Source of the DNA: Phycisphaerae bacterium | Lineage (GTDB): Bacteria; Planctomycetota; Phycisphaerae; UBA1845; Fen-1342 | Reading direction: 5' to 3' | DNA length: 11,637 nucleotides | Assembly: GCA_026984555.1 (NCBI GenBank) | Contig: JALSRY010000432.1 | Coordinates: 1 to 11,637, forward strand | Part shown: positions 6,584-11,637 of the stretch, piece by piece | How the letters are laid out: every line of letters starts with the position of its first letter | How positions within the stretch are numbered: position 1 is the first letter of the stretch | Position numbers and translations under genes: made by a program | Notes under the pieces: generated by a model | Told to the model about the DNA's origin: nothing | The model's database searches: none | What the model saw: only the letters and a program-made list of their open reading frames with translations

Positions 6584-7315
6584 TCAGAACTGGGCGCCGG
6601 CGTCGGTGAAGTTGGGAGCCAGGTCGCGGGTGATGGTGTTCTGGTCGCGGTACTGCACGTGGAGGTCGCGGTTGAGGCAGTTGATGCCCTTGAAGTGCGG
6701 TCCGACGACGGCTGGTCCTTCGCGGGCGATGAGGTCGCGCAGGTAGGTACCGCGGGTCTTGCCGTATTCGAGGGTGTCGTTGAGCGCGTCGCCGTTGTAC
6801 TCGGGCATGAAGCGTCGCAGGACACGTCCGTCGAGAAAGCCGAAGAATTCACGGGAGTAGGTTCCCTCGCGGGTCACGACGCCGTTGGGCTGGTTGGCGG
6901 CGGCGGGGCGATAGGTGTACTGGAAATCGCCGCCGGCGCGTGGCCAGCCACGGATGGCGGATGGGCAGGCGAAGACTCGCTTGTCGTTTCCCATGTGGGT
7001 GGGCATGAGCACGTTCGGGAGCGAGAGGGGCCAGCGTTGCCGATCGAACGGGTTGCACTGGTCGTCGGAGACCTGGGTGACCGCGCGGCCGAACTTCGTA
7101 TTGGTCATGGGCGATTCGACCCAGGGGACGTGGCCGTTCCAGACGGTCCAGTAGTTGTAGATTCCCACGCCGACCTGGCGCATCTGCGATGCGCAGACGG
7201 TGGTGCGGGCCTGTTCGCGAGCGCGAGAGAGCGACGGCATGAGGATCGCGAGCAGCATCGAGATGATGGCGATGACGACGAGCAGCTCGATCAGCGTAAA
7301 GGCGTGTTTTTTCAT
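6584..7315 (-). CDS. Type IV prepilin/pseudopilin-like protein with degenerate H-X9-DG motif
   Basis: A 243-aa protein beginning MKKHA|FTLIELLVVIAII. Residues 1-4 form a short basic leader, prepilin peptidase would cut before F5, E10 is the conserved Glu+5 of the mature protein, and residues 5-27 form the membrane/assembly helix. The segment AREQARTTVCASQMRQVG (32-49) is the typical link to the globular domain in planctomycete pseudopilins. Near the C-terminus the processing-associated H-X9-DG motif appears as H207-x9-D217-L218, so Gly is Leu. The usual following His-Val is present (219-220). Start ATG 7315 has GAGG about 9 bases upstream; an extended frame to 7594 reads Arg-rich noise. It lies 92 bases downstream of the dockerin gene on the same strand, separated by hairpins. 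Such proteins are abundant in Planctomycetota, and their cargo or filament is usually unknown. Confidence 0.85.
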   Translation of the reverse strand: MKKHAFTLIELLVVIAIISMLLAILMPSLSRAREQARTTVCASQMRQVGVGIYNYWTVWNGHVPWVESPMTNTKFGRAVTQVSDDQCNPFDRQRWPLSLPNVLMPTHMGNDKRVFACPSAIRGWPRAGGDFQYTYRPAAANQPNGVVTREGTYSREFFGFLDGRVLRRFMPEYNGDALNDTLEYGKTRGTYLRDLIAREGPAVVGPHFKGINCLNRDLHVQYRDQNTITRDLAPNFTDAGAQF

Positions 7316-7346
7316 GGCGGTGCCTCGCGGATTGGTTGCCAACGTT

Positions 7347-7395
7347 ATTCGGAAACCGAATCGGCGGGGCGGCCGGGGAGCGACCGCCCCACCGA
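7347..7395 (-). terminator. Two consecutive hairpins after the dockerin gene
   Basis: On the - strand, 7395-7361 forms a 12-pair stem (core GGGGCGG/CCGCCCC, one G-T pair) with an 11-base loop, starting 12 bases after the dockerin-gene stop codon. It is followed at once by a 6-bp stem with a TTT loop (ATTCGGTTTCCGAAT, 7361-7347). The long stem pairs better as - strand RNA (G-U) than as + strand RNA (C-A), which agrees with the transcription direction. No T-run follows. It could be a terminator or an RNA-stability element giving unequal expression of the two genes. Confidence 0.45.
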
Positions 7396-7407
7396 TCACG
7401 CCGTCAG

Positions 7408-8766
7408 TTACGGACAGGTGGTTCCGTAGACACTCAGTAGCGTGGCGAGGTCGCTGAGTCCGACCACGCCATCGCCGTCGATATCGGCGTCCGAGTTGTA
7501 GTCCGCATCGGCGGAGTCGAGCCCGTACGAAGCGAGCAGCGCGGCGAGGTCGCTCAGGCCGATCTGGCCGTCGCCGTCGAGGTCGCCGGTGCAAGTCAGG
7601 TCGGCGGCGACGAAGACGGTGTCGTAGTCGATGGTGTCGGAGAAGATGGGGTCGGTCGCGTTGTTGATGCCGAACCCGACACCTTCGAGATAGACGAATC
7701 GCTCGGCGCTGGGCGGGAGAAGGGGCACGACGACGGCATCGAGATAGGCGCCGAGGTCGCCGCCGAAATCGGCGAGGGCCTGGCCGCCGTTTCCGGGCGC
7801 GGTGAAGTCATCGCCGGGGGCGCCTTCGGCGACGGTCGCGGTACCGCCGGCGAGGCCGTGGGCGGTGTTGACGGTCTGGCCGACGTACTGATCGGCGACG
7901 GCGGGCCAGGCGGTGGTTCCGAGCCCGTGACCGGCGAGGGTGGGGAACTGTCCGGTGGCGGGATCGCGTTCGACGAGGTAGCCGTTGAGCGTTCCGAGGA
8001 ACTGGAAGGTGCCGAGGAGGTCGGCCGAGCCGGAAGCCGGGTCGATGGAGTCGTACCAGAACTCGTATCCGAGGTTGGAGATGCGGTAGACGCCGGCGAG
8101 TTGGCCGGAGCCGTTGAAGGGTGTCAGGGTGCCGATGCGGGTATCGAGGTCGGGGTTGATGGCGGGGCCGCGCGTGCCGTCGTTTTCGGTACCGGCGAGC
8201 GTGAGGAGGACGGTTGCGGTTTCGGCCTGGATGCCGGGGCCGCCCTCGTTGCTCCCGGTGGCATCGACGTTGATGAGCTCGACGATTCCGCCGGCGATAT
8301 CGAAGCGCAGGTCGAGGTAGCTTTCGATTCCGTCCATCGTCACGGGGGTTTGTCCGTCGACGGGGACGAGGCTGCGCACGCCGTTGCCGAGGTCGCCATC
8401 GAGATCGAGCCGCGGGCCGCCGAGGTAATCCACTCCCATCAGCGGCATCTGGCCGGTGAACGGAATGGGCACGGATCCGCGGTGGAAGAGGAAGCTCAGC
8501 GAGCCGAACTCGTTGGGCTGGAACATGGGCGTGCCGACGCCGACGAACTGGATTTCGGGTCCGTCGTCGGCGGTGCCGGCCAGCCGGTCGCCGTCATAGA
8601 AGGTGCCGTCGATTCCCGGTCCGGGCACGGGGGTGACGGCTCGTTCGGAACCGGGCCAGTGACGAACATTGACGCCGGTGAGCAGTGTCAACTTGTCGGC
8701 GCCGGCGGACGAAACGAGAAACGCTGCGAGGACTACGGCGGCGATACGACGATTGGTGGTTTTCAT
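7408..8766 (-). CDS. Secreted protein with C-terminal dockerin type I repeat pair
   Basis: A 452-aa exported protein with a Sec signal peptide (basic MKTTNRR, hydrophobic 8-20, likely cut after A23 in SAGA). Residues 24-390 are acidic, Gly/Asp-rich and beta-prone, with no family I recognise. Residues 391-452 are a dockerin-like module with two Ca-binding loops followed by helices: GDLDGDGQIGLSDLAALL (394-411) and ADIDGDGVVGLSDLATLL (427-444). C392 and C451 flank the module and could form a disulphide. Planctomycetota often carry such C-terminal pairs outside any cellulosome. The ATG at 8766 has AGGGAGAAGGAA directly upstream; a longer in-frame reading to 8889 would bury the signal peptide. 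The prepilin-like gene follows on the same strand. The function of the main domain is unknown; it may be a surface or extracellular structural protein. Confidence 0.85.
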   Translation of the reverse strand: MKTTNRRIAAVVLAAFLVSSAGADKLTLLTGVNVRHWPGSERAVTPVPGPGIDGTFYDGDRLAGTADDGPEIQFVGVGTPMFQPNEFGSLSFLFHRGSVPIPFTGQMPLMGVDYLGGPRLDLDGDLGNGVRSLVPVDGQTPVTMDGIESYLDLRFDIAGGIVELINVDATGSNEGGPGIQAETATVLLTLAGTENDGTRGPAINPDLDTRIGTLTPFNGSGQLAGVYRISNLGYEFWYDSIDPASGSADLLGTFQFLGTLNGYLVERDPATGQFPTLAGHGLGTTAWPAVADQYVGQTVNTAHGLAGGTATVAEGAPGDDFTAPGNGGQALADFGGDLGAYLDAVVVPLLPPSAERFVYLEGVGFGINNATDPIFSDTIDYDTVFVAADLTCTGDLDGDGQIGLSDLAALLASYGLDSADADYNSDADIDGDGVVGLSDLATLLSVYGTTCP

Positions 8767-9055
8767 TTCCTTCTCCCTTTCCCCCATGCGGTTTCGTTCG
8801 ACGGCCCAACGGCGGGCGCGGGCGACCTTGCCGAGGCCGCGCGCCGGCCATGCCGCGCGCCGCGATCGAAACCGAAGCCTGTCTGGCATTCATGTTCGCG
8901 CAAGCGCCCCGCGCCGCCGGCGGCCTACGCGGCCGGTCGCGACACGATCCGGTTGGATTGCGCGTGCGTTGCGAACACCTGCTCTCTGCTCGTGCCCCAG
9001 GGCCCGCGGCGAGCGGGCGGCGGGGGCTACCGGAAACAACGACCCCGGTACACGA

Positions 9056-9610
9056 TCACGAAATCAGCGCAGGGAGAAAGGAAGGCGGCGCACGGTTGAT
9101 GGAAACCGCGCGACGAAGGAGGAGGAAGCGCGGCGGCAAACTGGCCGTCGCGAATGCTACCAGTGCGGACCAGAGCGCCCGCCGGCGGCAGCGAGAGACC
9201 TGCCGCGAGCGAGCTGTCGCGGTCGGATTGAGCAACTGGGGGAATTTGCGTCGCGCGGCGGCGGCCCCGCTGCCGAGGAAAAGCACGCACCAGGCATTGG
9301 GGTTGTCGATGCCGTGGACGGCGACGTGCCGCAACACGCCCGCATGCAGGAGCACGACGGCCATCGAGACGGCGAGCACGCTGCCGCGACCGGGTCGCAC
9401 CCGCAACCACGAGACATCGGCGAGCTTGAGGAGGAAGATGATTTCGGAAAGGGCCAGGACGGCCAACCGCAGCCACGAGGCTTCGCCGGCGAGCACGCCC
9501 TGCCAGGCCAGCAACAGCGCGGGGGCGTGGCCCAGCAGCATCACCGCCCAGAACAGCCGCCGAGTGGCGGTGCCGCTGCGTGATCGCCTGGCATGTGCCC
9601 GCGTCGTCAT
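9056..9610 (-). CDS. Small multi-pass membrane protein, function unknown
   Basis: An open frame of 184 aa that I do not recognise. After a basic cytoplasmic tail (residues 1-18, many Arg) come three clear hydrophobic segments at about 19-41, 46-68 and 76-96, and a weaker one at 104-119 (NAWCVLFLGSGAAAA). Arg-rich loops lie between them. The last 60 residues are basic and low in features, so the C-terminus could be wrong or frameshifted. The start ATG at 9610 is preceded by AAAGG with 8-base spacing; upstream codons in this frame (to 9775) look non-coding. A promoter candidate and the sulfatase-like gene's terminator lie upstream, so it is probably its own transcript. The stop is 289 bases before the dockerin gene start, and I see no gene or convincing promoter in that gap. 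Confidence 0.6.
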   Translation of the reverse strand: MTTRAHARRSRSGTATRRLFWAVMLLGHAPALLLAWQGVLAGEASWLRLAVLALSEIIFLLKLADVSWLRVRPGRGSVLAVSMAVVLLHAGVLRHVAVHGIDNPNAWCVLFLGSGAAAARRKFPQLLNPTATARSRQVSRCRRRALWSALVAFATASLPPRFLLLRRAVSINRAPPSFLPALIS

Positions 9611-9681
9611 GGGCAAGACCTTTCGCAACCGACCCGGCTGGCGTGTCCGGTTGCCCTGTTGCTCGCCCCCACCGGATAAAC

Positions 9682-9709
9682 AGCATACGCCTGGCGGCCC
9701 GCGAATCAA
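9682..9709 (-). promoter_or_regulatory. Candidate sigma-70-type promoter of the membrane-protein gene
   Basis: Read on the - strand, TTGATT (9709-9704, 4 of 6 to the -35 consensus) and TATGCT (9687-9682, 4 of 6 to the -10 consensus) are 16 bases apart. They lie just downstream of the terminator and about 70 bases before the ATG at 9610. Position and spacing both fit. Confidence 0.45.
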
Positions 9710-9721
9710 GCGAGGCGAAGG

Positions 9722-9752
9722 AAAAAAGCCCCGGGTACCGATCGCCCGGCGC
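9722..9752 (-). terminator. Intrinsic terminator of the sulfatase-like gene
   Basis: Read on the - strand, GCGCCGGG (9752-9745) pairs with CCCGGGGC (9735-9728) with one mismatch and a 9-base loop. Six T residues follow directly (9727-9722). It starts 62 bases after the sulfatase-like stop codon. It is the only hairpin in the window followed by a T-run of six. Confidence 0.72.
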
Positions 9753-9814
9753 GGGCGGCCGCGGTCGTTCACCACCCGCCGCGGGCGCGGAAAGCAGCGC
9801 GGGACGCGGCCGTG

Positions 9815-11329
9815 TTACGGCGACGGAGCCGAGGACGCCGGCGATTGCTCCGCGCCGCCCACGTAGCCGAGCGATTCGAGCTTGCGGAAGAGCTTGTCGG
9901 GCAAATCCGATATCTTCGGCGACCGCGGATACCGTTCGCGGAACCGCTTGAGCAAGCCACGCGAGAACTTCAAATCGCGAATACAAGCGCGAACGACCGG
10001 CGAGCGTTTGTTCTGTACGGCGACGTGCTCGGTCGGATCGTGCTTGAGATCGAACACCACGCCCCGGTCGACGGACAAGTCCCAAATGATCTTGCGGTTG
10101 AGGCGACGGAACGATTCGAAATGGTGCCCCCACGTGTCGAGCTCGCTGATGGCGGGGTCGTCGCGGTCGGTCTTGCGGCCGGCGAACAGGGGCGCCAGGC
10201 TCTGGCCCATCAGGCGCGGGGGCATGAAGTCGGCCAGATCGAGGACGGTGGGCAGGATGTCCACGGTTCGAGCTTGTTGGACTATGCGCATTCCCGCGGG
10301 TATGCGCCGGGGGAACCTGACGATCAGGGGGATGCGGATCAGCTCGTCGAAGAGGGTGTTGCGGTGTCCTTTCAGACCGTGCTCGAAAAAGGCCGTGCCG
10401 TGGTCGGCGGTGACGATGACCACGCTCGAATCGAGCAGGCCGCGGGTGCGCAGGTCATCGATGATCTTGCCGAAGTGCATGTCGGTCCAGGCGATCTCGC
10501 CGTCATAGAGGGCGATGATGTGTTCGAGATCCCGGCGGGGCATGTTCTTGTTGATTTTGGGGTTGAAGAAGAACCGCTCGCCGGTGATGTCGCCGTGGTA
10601 ATCCGGGTCGAACTTCTTGTCGAACGGCGGCGGGGGGATGAAATCGAAATGCACGTCCCACATATGGACAAACATGAAGAAGGGCTTGTGCTCGTTGCCC
10701 GCAAGCCACTTCCGGACCGCTGCGAGCACGCGCGGGTTGGTGATGTCGCGGTCCATCGCCTCCCAGATTTTCTGGCCCTCGACGGTACCGGTTTTTTCCG
10801 CGGAGGCCTTCATCAACCCGGCGTAAGAGGTGCAATCGATGTATTGGTCGAACCCCTGGTCGAGGCCGAAGACGGGGTGGAGATAGGGACCGGAGAAGAA
10901 CCCCACGGTGGCATAGCCGGCGTCACGGAGCCGTTCCGCGAGCGTGTAATACTTGTCATGGAGCCGGCGATCGGTGTTCGTACAGCCGTGCACCGAGCAG
11001 GCGACGCCGGTGAAGAGCGAGGCATGCGCCGGCAGGGTCCACGACGAGGCGCTGACGGCGTTCTCGAACAGGGCCCCCTCGCGGGCGAAGGCGTCGATAT
11101 GCGGGCTCGTGTCGCGTCCGTATCCGTAGCACCCCAGGTGGTCGGGTCGCAGCGTGTCGATCGAGAAGATGATGATGTTCGGACGTGGTCCGGTGGGTTT
11201 TTCGTTTTCGAGCGAGGGGCTCTCGACTTGCCTGGCCGGTGGCTTTTTGCACCCCGGGCACCATCCCGCTCCCAAGAGCAGCAGCCCCCCCACCGCCAGC
11301 CGCACGCACGCCCGCATCGTTCGCGTCAT
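9815..11329 (-). CDS. Sulfatase/alkaline-phosphatase-superfamily hydrolase with Thr at the nucleophile site, lipoprotein-like
   Basis: A 504-aa exported enzyme of the arylsulfatase family. Residues 1-27 are a signal peptide with Cys residues at 24 and 27 (GWCPGCKK), so a lipoprotein is possible although the lipobox is poor. The metal-site opening is SIDTLRPDHLGCYGY (56-70; D58, D63). The active-site signature, normally [CS]-x-P-S-R-x(4)-T-G, reads T98-L-P-A-H-A-S-L-F-T-G (98-108), with Thr where formylglycine would form. Distal metal residues are D309 and H310 (TADHG) and H322 (KGH). The tail ends in a LESLGYVGG motif (484-492), which I associate with planctomycete homologues. Thr nucleophiles occur in phospho-transferring relatives (LtaS, EptA, NPP), so phosphodiester or phospho-transfer chemistry is as likely as sulfate release. 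The ATG at 11329 has AGGAG 8 bases upstream. No anaerobic or FGE-type maturase is in view. Confidence 0.88.
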   Translation of the reverse strand: MTRTMRACVRLAVGGLLLLGAGWCPGCKKPPARQVESPSLENEKPTGPRPNIIIFSIDTLRPDHLGCYGYGRDTSPHIDAFAREGALFENAVSASSWTLPAHASLFTGVACSVHGCTNTDRRLHDKYYTLAERLRDAGYATVGFFSGPYLHPVFGLDQGFDQYIDCTSYAGLMKASAEKTGTVEGQKIWEAMDRDITNPRVLAAVRKWLAGNEHKPFFMFVHMWDVHFDFIPPPPFDKKFDPDYHGDITGERFFFNPKINKNMPRRDLEHIIALYDGEIAWTDMHFGKIIDDLRTRGLLDSSVVIVTADHGTAFFEHGLKGHRNTLFDELIRIPLIVRFPRRIPAGMRIVQQARTVDILPTVLDLADFMPPRLMGQSLAPLFAGRKTDRDDPAISELDTWGHHFESFRRLNRKIIWDLSVDRGVVFDLKHDPTEHVAVQNKRSPVVRACIRDLKFSRGLLKRFRERYPRSPKISDLPDKLFRKLESLGYVGGAEQSPASSAPSP

Positions 11330-11637
11330 CGAGTCGTCTCCTGTGCCGCCGCGTGCCCGCCGACAGGCGTCCGCGTACCTCGTGGCGAAGCCCCGGGGCG
11401 GGCGCGGCATCGGTCCGGCATGCTACCACATGACCCTATCGGGCGTCATCGGCGGGGAAGGTGCGGCGCAGGGGGAAGACGGCGCCGAAAACGAGGGGGG
11501 CGGGCGTGGATACGAGTCCGGGCGCCGGGCGATCCGGAGGTATGGCAGCGGCGCGAAGCGTGGCGCGGATTCGTGTACAGCCTGCCAAAACGGCGGGCGG
11601 AGTGCCGAAGCACGATCGCACAAGTCTTTCCCATTAC
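11330..11637. other. Gene-free right end upstream of the sulfatase-like gene
   Basis: These 308 bases hold no convincing coding region on either strand. The short open frames read as Arg/Pro/Ala-rich peptides without domains and lack good ribosome sites. The part nearest the sulfatase-like gene carries its ribosome site and a promoter candidate. I see no tRNA, repeat or attachment site. The neighbour beyond the edge is unknown. Confidence 0.5.
11420..11449 (-). promoter_or_regulatory. Candidate promoter of the sulfatase-like gene
   Basis: Read on the - strand, ATGACG (11449-11444, 4 of 6 to the -35 consensus) and TAGCAT (11425-11420, 4 of 6 to the -10 consensus) are 18 bases apart, with TGTGG just before the -10. 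The leader would be about 85 bases. This is weak evidence from sequence alone. Confidence 0.3.

Noticed and set aside
8830..8865. Direct repeat CCGCGCGCCG (two copies, 6 bases apart) upstream of the dockerin gene
   Set aside because: Only GC bases in a GC-rich region; expected by chance and without a promoter nearby.
7858..9099. A 413-codon + strand open frame antisense to the dockerin gene
   Set aside because: Its Gly/Val/Asp/Glu-rich low-complexity protein is the mirror of the dockerin protein's codons; no signal peptide, motif or convincing ribosome site.
9027..10133. A 368-codon - strand frame overlapping the sulfatase 3' end and the membrane gene
   Set aside because: It is Arg-rich, lacks domains, and runs through the terminator and promoter candidates. 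The sulfatase frame is intact to its own stop.
1..11637. CRISPR array, tRNA/rRNA, insertion sequence, prophage or defence island
   Set aside because: No regular repeats, cloverleaf, transposase, integrase or nuclease-like genes were seen. Codon style is uniform across the window, with no sign of recent transfer.

Overview
The window is a very GC-rich bacterial segment that fits Planctomycetota, probably near Phycisphaerae. This assignment is an inference from protein style, not from a marker gene. It rests on a secreted protein ending in a Planctomycetota-like dockerin pair (GDLDGDGQIGLSDL ... ADIDGDGVVGLSDL, closing in YGTTCP), a neighbouring type IV prepilin-like protein (A|FTLIELLVV with a degenerate H-X9-DG motif), and a lipoprotein-like sulfatase-superfamily enzyme. 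LPS genes (kdsC and an LptC/LptA-like export protein) show a didermic envelope.

Layout. Left end, + strand: the 3' part (possibly all) of a PAP2-type membrane phosphatase (to 745), then an MntR-type manganese-responsive regulator (932-1417). Convergent with these, on the - strand, is an LPS pair: kdsC (5469-4945) followed by a very long, single-pass-anchored LptC/OstA-like protein of 1087 residues (4742-1479). Divergent from kdsC across a 113-bp AT-richer gap with a perfect 13-bp palindrome is a metallo-beta-lactamase-fold hydrolase of lactonase type (5583-6473, +). The right half is all - strand: a sulfatase/alkaline phosphatase-superfamily enzyme (11329-9815), a small multi-pass membrane protein of unknown function (9610-9056), a secreted dockerin-bearing protein (8766-7408) and a prepilin-like protein (7315-6584). 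The last 308 bases hold no convincing gene.

How the genes may work together. KdsC makes free KDO for the LPS core. The LptC-like protein would extract or carry LPS from the inner membrane, as in the enterobacterial kdsC-lptC-lptA-lptB order. Here, however, a single polypeptide carries at least seven LptA-like G-x-V strand motifs, so it may replace both LptC and the separate periplasmic LptA bridge. The right half is an envelope or surface group: a Thr-nucleophile sulfatase-like lipoprotein, a dockerin protein and a pseudopilin. A strong intrinsic terminator and a promoter candidate between the sulfatase-like gene and the membrane gene argue against one long operon.

Most other long open frames in this high-GC DNA are Arg/Pro/Ala/Gly-rich shadows of these nine genes. 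No tRNA, rRNA, CRISPR array, insertion sequence or phage gene was seen. The most interesting items are the oversized LptC/LptA-like protein next to kdsC, the Thr replacing the formylglycine-site Cys/Ser in the sulfatase homologue, and the palindrome between kdsC and the divergent hydrolase.
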